Shown here one piece after another: positions 12,792-25,844 of a stretch of DNA of 64,000 nt (its first letter is position 1; every line of letters begins with the position of its first letter). The notes beneath the pieces were generated by a model, which worked only from the letters and a program-made list of their open reading frames with translations, did not search any database and was not told the origin of the DNA. The stretch lies in assembly GCA_947561585.1 (NCBI GenBank), contig CANNZV010002523.1:1-64000 (forward strand), in the 5' to 3' direction. The stretch comes from Caprella mutica (Eukaryota; Arthropoda; Malacostraca; Amphipoda; Caprellidae). The translations under genes and the position numbers were made by a program.

Positions 12792-14097
12792 TCCACCCCA
12801 AGTTCCACTGGGGAAATTCCACTGCGGAAAGTTCCACTGAGGAATATTCCACTAAGGAAAATTTCACTGGGAAAATTCCACTGAGGAAACTTCCACTAAA
12901 CAAAATCCAATTTTAAAAAATCAACCAGGAACTTTTTTTTAGGATTTCACTGGAAAAATAATATGTAGCATTCATTATTCCGTCCAAATGGCAGTCCATA
13001 CTTTATATTATTTTAGCTGAACAGGTGATACAGTTCAAGTAAGTTGATGACTAGGAAACGTTTACTTCATTAAAATAATTATTTATCTCTGTTCAATGTA
13101 ATACTGGCAGAGTGTAGGATAGTGTCTTTAACCAATAAGGCTACAAAAATTTGAACTATATTTGTGTTAAATATTTTTGTGCAACTTCTATTCTTACATT
13201 ATTTTATTTGTGTGTTTTCAATTATGTAATTGTACAGTTTTAAAGTTTAATTTTTTGCATTCTTCTTGGATATCAACACAAAAACGGATCAACATTCCTA
13301 AAAGATAGCTCACATTGAAAATATAATTTTCATATTAATACGAGGCAATTGACTCACGCTTGAAACGATTAGTGTGTGGATTTCAAGACGGAAATTAAGA
13401 TCAAGACTGAGCCGGATTAATTTTTCTACAAGATCTAGTGCATACCATACATTAATAAATTATTTTTTATTGTTTTTTTATTGTTGTTACTATACATATT
13501 TAATATGTATAAATTTGTCCACATCATTAATAATAAACTGATTGCACTCTTTGTGCTCATTGTCTTTTTGTTAGAAACTATAATCTCGTATAACCCATAT
13601 TTTATTTGCCCCTACTTAAAATTCGAACTTACATTCAAATTGAAAATAAACTTAACTATAATCAGATTTGCGGAACAAGAGACTAAATTTAATTTCTATA
13701 ATAGTCTTTGTAAGTAGAATTATCTTAATCTCAAGTAGAAGAAGCTTAGCAATGCTTTTTCTTAAGGTGTTGCACAAAGAAAATGTACATTTATAAAATA
13801 TATATAAAGAGATCCACTTGCATTTTATCAAACCACTTAAATGGGAACAGTGGAATGAATATCACAAAAGCTTGTATGATATGAAGATGATAATTTCTAA
13901 AGTATTGTTTTAGAAAATAAGCAGTACTATTTATAAATTTATTTACATTCAGTGGAATTTTCCTCAGTGGAATTTTCCAAGTGGAATCTTCTGCAGTGGA
14001 ATTTTCCTCAGAGGAATATTCCTCAGTGGAACTTTCTGCAGCGGATTTTGCCAGTTGAATCTTCCGCAATTGAAATTTTCTCAGTGGAATTTTCCTA
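12792..14097. mobile_element. Foldback-like element, copy 1
   Basis: The left end (12792-12905) is a degenerate tandem of about 15 bp units of the type TTCCACTGAGGAAAA. The right end (about 13947-14097) carries the same units in reverse (CAGTGGAATTTTCCTC). The interior of about 1 kb has no convincing protein. The interior matches the complement of 14990-15960, so a second copy lies close by in the opposite orientation. Ends made of inverted tandem subrepeats are the hallmark of foldback elements; the class call is inference. Confidence 0.75.
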
Positions 14098-14942
14098 TAA
14101 CCGTTATATAGGGGAAAATATAAAATAATTTGAAATTTTGGAGAAATTTAGCCTCTTAAAATTTTGTAGAGTGCTTACAAGACAAAATTGAGAGATCATG
14201 AACTATAATATTTTACAGTGCCTAACTAGTAGTTGAGTTGTTTTGTTAGCAATGAGCAGCTTGTGTCAAGCAGTATCTAAGTCAATTTAAACAGGGTATC
14301 AAATTAAGGGGGTCTGCAAACCAAAATTAACATGGAGCCTGCCATGTTTCAAAGTGTGGCAGTTACCTGGAGACTTTCTAAGAATAAAATTCAAGTAAAA
14401 TATCTCACAGGGTGTAATAAAATGTATTTCTATATGTGTAAAATATTAACTTGGGAGCCCAATTCCTCTTTTTAATTATGGCACCTTGGGTTCACCAAAC
14501 TTGGAGACCAATTCATTTTCTTGCAACATAAAGTGGTGAATTTCTTGCCAAGGCATGTGGGGCCCAATGCATGTAAGAATGAAGGGAAGTGACTGCTTAT
14601 CAGTTATCTGACATTGCTAATTGGAAAAATTACCTACAATTCAAAAGTCAATTGGTAAGGTGCCTACACTGAGAAAAAATTGCGTGTCAATTAACCTGAC
14701 TCATCGCTTGAGTCAAGACTGCAAAACTCGAATGTCGGAGTCTTATTTCTTGATTGATTCTACCTGAGTCAATCTGACTATGAATTAGGAGTCAATATAA
14801 CTCTTGTTTTTGAGTAGAATATTAGGATGAGGCAAAATGGCTTCCATTTTTGAGCCGGTTTTGGGACAAACTGAAAACTCAAATTTTGAGTAAATTTGAC
14901 TTGTATTTTTCAGTGTAATTGTCTTTGACAAGACACACACGC
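14098..14942. other. Spacer between the two foldback-like copies
   Basis: No gene seen. It has GGAGCCTGCCATGTTTCAAA followed by GTGTGGCAG at 14335-14365, loosely repeated at 62960-62985. A block with 'TGAGTCAAGACTGCAAAACTC' type sequence near 14700-14890 looks like other dispersed DNA but I found no second copy in the window. Confidence 0.45.
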
Positions 14943-16217
14943 GGAAGATTCCACTTAGGTAAATTAGACTGAGGAAAATTTCACTGAGTATAAATATATA
15001 AAATGTACCTCTTATTTTTTTAAACAATACTTTAGAAATTTTCATATTCTATAAGCTTTTTGTGATTTTCATCACGGTTTCTTTTTAAGTGGTTTAATAA
15101 GATGTAAGTTAATCTTTTTATATAAATTTACTTGGTGTATATTTTCTTTGTACAACACCTAAAGAAAAAGCATTAAACTACTTCTACTTTAGATTAATAC
15201 AATTCTACTCAAAAAAAAAACTATTAAATTAATTCTGTTTAGCCTCTCCTTACGCATATCTGATTATATAGTTAAGTTTATATTGAATGTAAGTTTGAGT
15301 TTTAATTTTGGGTTTTAAATATGTGTTATACGAGACGATAGTTCGTAACAAAAGGACAATGAGCACAAAGAGTATAATCAATTTATATATTAATGATTTC
15401 AACATGTTAATATAGTAACAACAATAAAATATATTTATTAATGAAGGATATGCGCTCTATCTTGTAGAAATATTAATCCAACTCCGTCTTGCTATAGATT
15501 TCCGTCTTCAAATCCAAACACTAGTCGTTACAAGCATGAGTCAATTACAATTACATTTTTAATGTAAGCTATGTGCTATATCTTGTAGGAATGTTAATCC
15601 GTTTTCTTCTTGATCTCCAAGCAGAATGCAAGAAATTATACTTCAAACCAGTACAATTACATAATCGAAAACACACAAATAAAATAATATAAGAATAGAA
15701 TAGCACAAAAATGCTTTACAGAAATATAGTTTACATTTTCATAGCCTTATTGGTTAAAGACACTATCCTACACTCTGCCAGTATAACATTGAACAATGAA
15801 CAGAGATAAATAATTATTTGAATGAAAAATCGTTTCCTAGCTATCAACTTACTGGAACAGAATCATCTGCTTAGCTAAAATAATTTAGTAAAATATATTT
15901 TGGACTGCCATTTGGACGGAACAGTATTGTTTTGGAAGAAAAATATAATATATTTTCCAGCGAAATCCTAAGGAAAAGTTACTGGTTGATTTTTAAATTT
16001 TGGATTTTGTTTAGTGGAATTTTCCTCAGCGGAATTTTCAGAGTGGAACTTTCCTCAGTGGAATTTTCCTCAGCGGAATTTTCAGAGTGGAACTTTCCTC
16101 AGTGGAATTTTCCTCAGCGGAATTTTCAGAGTGGAACTTTCCTCAGTGGAATTTTCCTCAGCGGAATTTTCAGAGTGGAACTTTCCTCAATGGAATTTTA
16201 TCAGAGGAATTTTCCTA
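14943..16217. mobile_element. Foldback-like element, copy 2, opposite orientation
   Basis: The left end (14943-14990) has diverged units (AGATTCCACTTAGG, GAGGAAAATTTCACTGAG). The interior is the diverged reverse complement of copy 1; for example TATTGGTTAAAGACACTATC at 15747-15766 pairs with the 13115-13135 region. The right end (16014-16215) is an expanded array in which three roughly 15-bp subunits form a 44-bp higher unit (GTGGAACTTTCCTCA, GTGGAATTTTCCTCA, GCGGAATTTTCAGA) repeated about four times. The short frames over this array are not genes. Confidence 0.75.
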
Positions 16218-17221
16218 GAACCCTCTTACAAACATGGAAGAAAGACAGAGTTCTTGGTAATTAAATTGATATATCATTTTTGATTACTTGACCGATATAA
16301 ATTTTCATTTTCTCAATCTTAATTATTTCCAAATTAATTTCCTTTTATTGACTGTGTTGTATTGGTAGGTATGCAGACGTTTCGTCGACAAATTTTCGTA
16401 AAGGGGATATTAACACACACTAATGTTACAAAACATGTACTTCAACAGAACAAATTACAAAATAGATTGATGGGAAGGAGGAAAACTATAAAATAAACTT
16501 CAGTTGTTTTTTCTACTTTAATACCTAAATCAAAACTACTCAACAATACAAATTATTTTGAAGTAATTTAATATAGTTGGGTCAAGTTACGTTTGCGATT
16601 TTGAAAATTTAAATCAATTCCATCTCAATAATTTACGTTTCAAATTAATAAGATTTATATATCGTCGGTTTTGTCATTGAAAAGTCATTTTCAGTTGGTA
16701 AATGCCCACTGTTCGACTACTGCAAGTGTTCGGTAATTGAATGGTAATCCTAGATTGAAAGTCAAGATTTTATTTTAAAAAACTCGCCGTTGAATGGTTA
16801 TCGATATTAGGTTATTGTTTTGCCAAAAAGTGATTCTTTGAAACAAGTATAGTTGGCTAAAAATAGAAGAAAGTTCAGAGTTATCAAACGGTATCCCATT
16901 TTCCAATTTTGATCATGTAAAAAAAAAAACATTAAAAATATTCTCCAGGATCCAAGAAAAAAATGAATTTATTATATAATATTTAATAATAATATATTAT
17001 TATTAATATTCTCAAAGTACTCGAAGAGACACCTTTACCCGAGCCAACACGGCAAGATACATGAAAGTTCTATTGCAAAATACTAGCTAATAGGCAGTTG
17101 TGATACTTGGCTACTTATATAGACAAAGAATTGAATTTAAATGAAGTATTTTTGTGTGTGGATTTAGTCCTTTGGTTTTCGATGAGTTCATTAACTTTCA
17201 TTAAGATTTCTTTTAAGTTTT

Positions 17222-18292
17222 GTCTTGCATGTTGGCCGGTCAATTGATACCCGGTCAAAAGATCCCCGGTCATTTGATCCCCATACCATTTGATCCCTAT
17301 CATTTGGTCCCCGGTCATAAGATTCCCAGTCATTTTTTTTGTTTGCTCATATATTTAGCATACAATAATTTATTACGATCTTTATTTCTATATAAAAATT
17401 GCCATTTACTATTTAAATAATAAATAAAACATGTGAAACAATTTGACATCTACTATTTATATAATTAATTTTATATATAATGAAAAAAATAATTGAATTC
17501 AAACAGCTAGAACTTATTATCATCTACAACTAGTCAGAAAACATATTACAGGTGATAGGAAATATTAACCAACTCTTGCAAGCTAAAGTTAGGTATATTC
17601 ACTTCAAAACCTAAGTACCTAACTTTCAGTTAAGCTGTTTTCTCCGTAACTATTACAAACATTATGATCATGTAGGTGGGATAGATTGAAAATCATTTTA
17701 TTGTAAATAATATACTAAAGTTATTTTACCATAAAATTATTTTTGATATTCCACCTGCACGATGATAATAATTGTAATAGTTACGGCAAAGAAGCTTAAC
17801 TGAAAACTACCGATAAAATTGTCAAAAGTTACTCTTCAATTAGCTCCTATACCAGAAATAATTTCGAGACATGCTCCTGATTTATTTGATTTGTCATATG
17901 TGCTAGTTATAATAAGTGTGGGGTATACTGTACATTCGATTTTACCATTGAATATATTTTGTTGCTGTAATGTAAATTTGAAAGCATATATACTGTTACT
18001 TATTTGAATAAAAAAATATTTAATTTCTTGTTAGTTGTTTTTCCCATTATTTCTTAGTTTCTTTAAAAAACTTTATCGACTGTAAGGTGCATATTTCTAT
18101 TATATAATAAATAAATAATATATTCACATATAATAAATGAATAGTGGGCGAATAAAAGGAAAATATGACTGGGAATCAAATGACCGGGGATCTTTTGACC
18201 CGGAATCAAATGGTATGGGGATCAAATGACCGAGAATCAAATGACCGGGGATGATTTAACCATGGATCAATAGACCTAGACCCGTCTTGCAT
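17222..18292. mobile_element. TIR element with 9-bp target duplication
   Basis: The element spans 17231-18283 and is flanked by the direct repeat GTCTTGCAT at 17222-17230 and 18284-18292. Each end, about 110 bp, is built from variants of GGTCATTTGATCCCC in opposite orientation. The centre (about 830 bp) is AT-rich with no supported gene. A 9-bp duplication and subrepeat-built inverted ends fit foldback or Mutator-like non-autonomous elements. Confidence 0.85.
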
Positions 18293-18355
18293 ATACAATT
18301 TTTCAAATTACTTTACAATAGTTTGTTGTTATTGAGTAGTTTTGATTTAGAATAT

Positions 18356-19075
18356 GGTAAGGGTACGGTTACTATGGATGCGTATTCAAGTGATTTTTCG
18401 CACTGACGACTTCTGATGAAATCGGATGAAAATCAAATTCATACTTTCCAATGGGAGTGGTTACATTGGCAGCGATTTAGTCATCAGAATACGTACGAAG
18501 TCGTCAGACTAACTTCAGCATTCAAATGAGTTTGATTTTTTCATGCGACTAGCGACAGATGAGGTCATTTTTGTGTTTAATTCTCTTACTTTCGATTGCT
18601 GTTACTGTTTGCCATGCATTTTGGAAATGTATAATTAGATACTATCAGGTATAATGCAGATATTATTTAATTATTTATTATACATATTTGTTTATATGAA
18701 TGCTTGAATTTGTTGTTACTCTGTACAATTTTTTTTTTCAATAAAATTGAATATTCTTGAATAGTTATTTAAAAAAAATTCTAATTATTTTTCTATTTGG
18801 GTACTTCAAAAATTTTGTGGAGTGAAAATAATAATCAAATTAGCGTCGCGTCTATTATTTCAGAGGCACACAGGTAATTTTCTAATTCCTCCCGAACATT
18901 ACATCAAATAAACATAGTTTAGACCCCAATATTAATTGGGCAGAAACACACTGACGAACAGAAATCGTGTACAGTGTAACCACCTCGCACTGATGGCTAG
19001 TTCTGACGATATCGTCAGTGAGAAAAATCGCTCAAATACGCGTCTATAGTAACCGTACCCTTACCATTATTCTAT
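18356..19075. mobile_element. Short TIR element inserted in the right arm of the nest
   Basis: It starts GGTAAGGGTACGGTTACTAT and ends with the complement, GTAACCGTACCCTTACC. The inverted similarity continues inward for about 60 bp (CGCACTGACGA against TCGTCAGTGAG). It is about 720 bp long with no gene. It interrupts the 16372-19190 element, so it is the younger of the two. Confidence 0.75.
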
Positions 19076-19208
19076 CTTGTAATTTGATCGTTTTATACAT
19101 TATTCTGTAAAAGTACATGTTTTGTAACATTTAGAGTGTGTTAATATCATCTTTATTGACGAAACGGCTTGTCGACGAAATGTCTGTATAGGAAACGTAT
19201 GTCGATGA

Positions 19209-21350
19209 ATATCATTCTATGGACACCGAATGCATAATTCCAGTGCTGTGTATTGGTATATCATTCTATGGACACAGCATGCTTAATTCCAGTGCTGTGT
19301 ATTGGTATATCATTCTATGGACACAGCATGCTTAATTCTAGTGCTGTGTATTGGTATATCATTCTATGGACACAGCATGCTTAATTCTAGTGCTGTGTAT
19401 TGGAATATCATTCTATGGACACCGAATGCATAATTCCAGTGCTGTGTATTGGTATATCATTCTATGGACACAGCATGCTTAATTCTAGTGCTGTGTATTG
19501 GTATATCATTCTATGGACACAGCATGCTTAATTCTAGTGCTGTGTATTGGTATATCATTCTATGGACACAGCATGCTTAATTCTAGTGCTGTGTATTGGA
19601 ATATCATTCTATGGACACCGAATGCATAATTCCAGTACTGTGTATTGGTATATCATTCTATGGACACAGCATGCTTAATTCTAGTGCTGTGTATTGGTAT
19701 ATCATTCTATGGACACAGCATGCTTAATTCTAGTGCTGTGTATTGGTATATCATTCTATGGACACCGAATGCATAATTCCAGTGCTGTGTATTGGTATAT
19801 CATTCTATGGACACAGCATGCTTAATTCTAGTGCTGTGTATTGGTATATCATTCTATGGACACAGCATGCTTAATTCTAGTGCTGTGTATTGGTATATCA
19901 TTCTATGGACACCGAATGCATAATTCTAGTGCTGTGTATTGGTATATCATTCTATGGACACAGCATGCTTAATTCTAGTGCTGTGTATTGGTATATCATT
20001 CTATGGACACAGCATGCTTAATTCTAGTGCTGTGTATTGGTATATCATTCTATGGACACAGCATGCTTAATTCTAGTGCTGTGTATTGGTATATCATTCT
20101 ATGGACACAGCATGCTTAATTCTAGTGCTGTGTATTGGTATATCATTCTATGGACACAGCATGCTTAATTCTAGTGCTGTGTATTGGAATATCATTCTAT
20201 GGACACAGCATGCTTAATTCTAGTGCTGTGTATTGGTATATCATTCTATGGACACAGCATGCTTAATTCTAGTGCTGTGTATTGGTATATCATTCTATGG
20301 ACACAGCATGCTTAATTCTAGTGCTGTGTATTGGAATATCATTCTATGGACACAGCATGCTTAATTCTAGTGCTGTGTATTGGTATATCATTCTATGGAC
20401 ACAGCATGCTTAATTCTAGTGCTGTGTATTGGTATATCATTCTATGGACACAGCATGCTTAATTCTAGTGCTGTGTATTGGAATATCATTCTATGGACAC
20501 AGCATGCTTAATTCTAGTGCTGTGTATTGGTATATCATTCTATGGACACAGCATGCTTAATTCTAGTGCTGTGTATTGGTATATCATTCTATGGACACAG
20601 CATGCTTAATTCTAGTGCTGTGTATTGGTATATCATTCTATGGACACAGCATGCTTAATTCTAGTGCTGTGTATTGGAATATCATTCTATGGACACAGCA
20701 TGCTTAATTCTAGTGCTGTGTATTGGTATATCATTCTATGGACACAGCATGCTTAATTCTAGTGCTGTGTATTGGAATATCATTCTATGGACACAGCATG
20801 CTTAATTCTAGTGCTGTGTATTGGTATATCATTCTATGGACACAGCATGCTTAATTCTAGTGCTGTGTATTGGTATATCATTCTATGGACACAGCATGCT
20901 TAATTCTAGTGCTGTGTATTGGAATATCATTCTATGGACACAGCATGCTTAATTCTAGTGCTGTGTATTGGTATATCATTCTATGGACACAGCATGCTTA
21001 ATTCTAGTGCTGTGTATTGGTATATCATTCTATGGACACAGCATGCTTAATTCTAGTGCTGTGTATCGGTATATCATTCTATGGACACAGCATGCTTAAT
21101 TCTAGTGCTGTGTATTGGTATATCATTCTATGGACACAGCATGCTTAATTCTAGTGCTGTGTATTGGTATATCATTCTATGGACACAGCATGCTTAATTC
21201 TAGTGCTGTGTATTGGTATATCATTCTATGGACACAGCATGCTTAATTCTAGTGCTGTGTATTGGTATATCATTCTATGGACACAGCATGCTTAATTCTA
21301 GTGCTGTGTATTGGTACATCTGTCTATGGACGGACACACAGCATGCTTAA
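19209..21350. repeat. 49-bp tandem array, about 43 copies
   Basis: The unit is ATATCATTCTATGGACACAG, CATGCTTAATTCTAGTGCTG, TGTATTGGT. Copies are nearly identical. Two variant types are seen: ACCGAATGCATAATTCCAG copies only in the first third (near 19227, 19423, 19619, 19765, 19912), and TTGGAATATC junctions spread through the array every few units. The last units decay at 21317-21350 into what I read as the promoter and 5' UTR of the next gene. Confidence 0.97.
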
Positions 21351-21413
21351 TTCCGGTGCTACTGTCTGTAACCTTCAGCCTTGGTCTCGTATGGTCCTAG
21401 TGATGAACCTCCT

Positions 21414-21419
21414 TCAGTT
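21414..21419 (+). promoter_or_regulatory. Candidate initiator (TCAGTT) of the second gene
   Basis: TCAGTT matches the arthropod initiator consensus. It lies 130 bases before the ATG at 21544, and it excludes the upstream ATGs at 21391 and 21403 from the transcript. No TATA box is clear, and the sequence 28 bases downstream is only a partial DPE match. This is a weak, position-based call. Confidence 0.3.
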
Positions 21420-21550
21420 GAGTGCTGAGTGTCGTGTAGGGAGGTGGTAAGGTGCCACTGTCTCTCTCTCCTCTGGTGGATTTTTTTCTCTTTTTTTCAA
21501 AGAAAGAAATATTTCAATAAAGGAGTATTAAGTGATTTGCAAAATGACAG
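21420..21550 (+). CDS. Inferred first exon of the second gene: 5' UTR, ATG and two codons
   Basis: A leader of about 120 bases ends in GCAAA ATG ACA G, followed at 21551 by GTGAGT, a perfect 5' splice site. Only seven coding bases (21544-21550) lie here. The phase, one base into codon 3, matches the acceptor at 50436, where AC completes GAC (Asp) and opens a frame of more than 570 codons. I therefore join the two: the protein would begin MTDFVPVGNKLALPSM. The join is inference, since no transcript is available; an unseen exon could lie between. Confidence 0.6.
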
Positions 21551-22233
21551 GTGAGTCTTTTTTTAATTCATGTTATTGTTGGAAAGTTATTTCTAATGAA
21601 TGTGTCTATTAATTTATTTGTTCATTTAAATCCCGATGCTAATAAAATGAACTTATTGTAAGCTTTATAGAGATCATCTAAAAATTAAAATGAATCAAAT
21701 TAAGTGCGGGAATTTCTATATCATTTAATTCATTCAAAATTAGTTTTATAAACATATGTAGAAAAATGAACGGCGAAGTCAATTTCTGTGTGTCAGTACT
21801 TTTTAATGCGAATCAAGTGATGATTTTTTTCACTATTTTTATCATTTGAAGCAGGTTATGCATTTTAGAACATATTATTTTTTCGGCGCTAAATATATAT
21901 AGATAAAATTTAGAAATATAGTGTGTTCCAATAACCTACTATAGGTATTATGAAGCCCATCTACAGGTGACTACAGACGGTGTTGTTATTATCGTCAAAA
22001 AGGACGGACTATAGTCACTACCAAGAGTTTATTAGTAAGATAAAATTTGAATGATATGTGTAAGGTGATGTTCCATAGTTCATATTATAAATCATTTATT
22101 ATCAGTAAATTCATCTTATGTAATTAGATTAGTTCTTTCCTTTCAATTTAATGGAAGTATCTATGAAATTAAAAAAAGAGTATCCGAATTTTTAATAAAA
22201 AATATCATGGATCTTTGTTATCTATTTTTTTTT
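21551..22233. other. Start of the inferred giant intron, no array
   Basis: AT-rich sequence with no gene. It is the part of the inferred first intron before the first intronic array. Confidence 0.5.
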
Positions 22234-22458
22234 TATCCGGATATTCTTGTCATTCAGTTTTTTTCTGTTATCCGGATTTCTGTCATCCGGATTTCTGTTA
22301 TCCGGATTTCTGTCATCCGAAATTCTGTTATTCGAATTTCTGTTATCTGCATTTCTGACACCCGGATTTCTGTTATCTGGTTTTCTGTTATACAGACTTC
22401 ATTCATCCGGATTTATGTCGTCCGGATTTATGTCATTCGGATTTTTGTTATCAGGATG
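22234..22458. repeat. 15-bp tandem array (TGTTATCCGGATTTC)
   Basis: About 14 degenerate copies of TGTTATCCGGATTTC. Since 15 is a multiple of three, each frame is open (ISVIR-type peptide), but I regard this as non-coding. Confidence 0.93.
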
Positions 22459-22536
22459 TTCCAAGCCTTTATCAATGATATCAATTATTTTGGTCTAAAA
22501 ATGAAATCCTTGCAACAGACAGACCAATTCACACTG

Positions 22537-25534
22537 TGCATTATACATTATACATTGCATTATATATTATACATTGCATTATACATTATACATTGCATTA
22601 TATATTATACATTGCATTATACATTATACATTGCATTATATATTATACATTGCATTATATATTATACATTGCATTATATATTATACATTGCATTATACAT
22701 TATACATTGCATTATATATATTATACATTGCATTATATATTATACATTGCATTATACATTATACATTGCATTATACATTATACATTGCATTATATATTAT
22801 ACATTGCATTATATATTATACATTGCATTATACATTATACATTGCATTATATATTATACATTGCATTATATATTATACATTGCATTATACATTATACATT
22901 GCATTATATATTATACATTGCATTATACATTATACATTGCATTATACATTATACATTGCATTATATATTATACATTGCATTATATATTATACATTGCATT
23001 ATACATTATACATTGCATTATATATTATACATTGCATTATATATTATACATTGCATTATACATTATACATTGCATTATATATTATACATTGCATTATATA
23101 TTATACATTGCATTATATATTATACATTGCATTATATATTATACATTGCATTATACATTGCATTATACATTATACATTGCATTATATATTATACATTGCA
23201 TTATATATTATACATTGCATTATACATTATACATTGCATTATACATTATACATTGCATTATATATTATACATTGCATTATATATTATACATTGCATTATA
23301 TATTATACATTGCATTATATATTATACATTGCATTATACATTATACATTGCATTATATATTATACATTGCATTATACATTATACATTGCATTATATATTA
23401 TACATTGCATTATACATTATACATTGCATTATACATTATACATTGCATTATATATTATACATTGCATTATATATTATACATTGCATTATATATTATACAT
23501 TGCATTATACATTATACATTGCATTATACATTGCATTATACATTATACATGGCATTATATATTATACATTGCATTATACATTGCATTATATATTATACAT
23601 TGCATTATACATTATACATTGCATTATATATTATACATTGCATTATATATTATACATTGCATTATATATTATACATTGCATTATATATTATACATTGCAT
23701 TATACATTATACATTGCATTATACATTATACATTGCATTATACATTGCATTATATATTATACATTGCATTATATATTATACATTGCATTATATATTATAC
23801 ATTGCATTATACATTATACATTGCATTATACATTATACATTGCATTATACATTGCATTATATATTATACATTGCATTATACATTATACATTGCATTATAC
23901 ATTACACATTGCATTATATATTATACATTGCATTATATATTATACATTGCATTATATATTATACATTGCATTATACATTATACAATGCATTATATATTAT
24001 ACATTGCATTATACATTATACATTGCATTATACATTATACAATGCATTATATATTATACATTGCATTATATATTATACATTGCATTATACATTATACATT
24101 GCATTATACATTACACATTGCATTATACATTATACATTGCATTATACATTATACATTGCATTATATATTATACATTGCATTATACATTATACATTGCATT
24201 ATACATTACACATTGCATTATATATTATACATTGCATTATATATTATACATTGCATTATATATTATACATTGCATCATACATTATACAATGCAGTATATA
24301 TTATACATTGCATTATACATTATACATTGCATTATACATTATACAATGCATTATATATTATACATTGCATTATATATTATACATTGCATTATACATTATA
24401 CATTGCATTATACATTACACATTGCATTATATATTATACATTGCATTATATATTATACATTGCATTATATATTATACATTGCATTATACATTATACAATG
24501 CATTATACATTATACATTGCATTATACATTATACATTGCATTATACATTATACAATGCATTATATATTATACATTGCATTATATATTATACATTGCATTA
24601 TACATTATACATTGCATTATACATTATACATTGCATTATACATTATACAATGCATTATATATTATACATTGCATTATATATTATACATTGCATTATACAT
24701 TATACAATGCATTATATATTATACATTGCATTATATATTATACATTGCATTATACATTATACATTGCATTATACATTACACATTGCATTATATATTATAC
24801 ATTGCATTATATATTATACATTGCATTATATATTATACATTGCATTATACATTATACAATGCATTATACATTATACATTGCATTATACATTATACATTGC
24901 ATTATACATTATACAATGCATTATATATTATACATTGCATTATATATTATACATTGCATTATATATTATACATTGCATTATACATTATACATTGCATTAT
25001 ACATTATACAATGCATTATATATTATACATTGCATTATATATTATACATTGCATTATACATTGCATTATATATTATACATTGCATTATATATTATACATT
25101 GCATTATACATTATACATTGCATTATATATTATACATTGCATTATATATTATACATTGCATTATATATTATACATTGCATTATATATTATACATTGCATT
25201 ATACATTATACATTGCATTATATATTATACATTGCATTATACATTATACATTGCATTATATATTATACATTGCATTATACATTATACATTGCATTATATA
25301 TTATACATTGCATTATACATTATACATTGCATTATACATTGCATTATACATTATACATTGCATTATATATTATACATTGCATTATATATTATACATTGCA
25401 TTATACATTATACATTGCATTATACATTGCATTATACATTATACATTGCATTATATATTATACATTGCATTATACATTATACATTGCATTATATATTATA
25501 CATTGCATTATACATTATACATTGCATTATATAG
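22537..25534. repeat. 19-bp tandem array, 3 kb
   Basis: Two alternating unit types, CATTATACATTATACATTG and CATTATATATTATACATTG, with occasional shorter units, make about 155 copies. Variant units (TTACACATTG, TTATACAATG) occur only in the middle, from about 23.9 to 25.0 kb, as expected if unequal exchange homogenises from the middle outward or in blocks. The unit has no stop in any plus-strand frame, so three frames of 986 to 1,137 codons overlap here. They encode YTLHYTLYIALYIIHCI repeats and are artefacts. Confidence 0.97.
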
Positions 25535-25844
25535 GAAGATATTTAAAAGTAAGGGAGCAGCGAGTGGAAAATATTTCATTCTTTCTAAGCCTTGGTCTGG
25601 TATGTGTTTTTTATGGATAAAGTTGTAATGAATTGTGGAAATATATCATTTCAATGATAAATTACCACGATAAGTTTAGTCGATATTTTTAGTTTCAAAG
25701 TGCATCTTTTCAGGTACTAAAAATATTAAAAAGTTAGGTATAAATAAAAAGCATGCAAATATTTCGGGGTCAGCAAAATATTGATAAACATTTCAAAACA
25801 CCTAAAATAATTGCACCGTCACTGGAGCATAAAGATACAGTGAA

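Larger units (their letters stand above)
16372..19190. mobile_element. Outer inverted-repeat element of a nest
   Basis: The left arm (16372-16575) contains CAGACGTTTCGTCGACAAAT and TTACAAAACATGTACTT. Their complements lie at 19075-19190, with the inner part of the arm (AGTAGTTTTGATTTAG on the plus strand) at 18299-18352. The right arm is split by a later insertion at 18356-19075. A further element sits at 17231-18283. No transposase is visible, so it is non-autonomous or deleted. Confidence 0.7.

Noticed and set aside
15932..16283. FSSAEFSEWNFPQ frames
   Set aside because: They cover the 44-bp subrepeat end of a mobile element.
22207..25628. Overlapping frames of 986-1,137 codons (YIIHCI repeats)
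   Set aside because: Pure consequence of a stop-free 19-bp unit read in three frames; no unique sequence, no splice logic.
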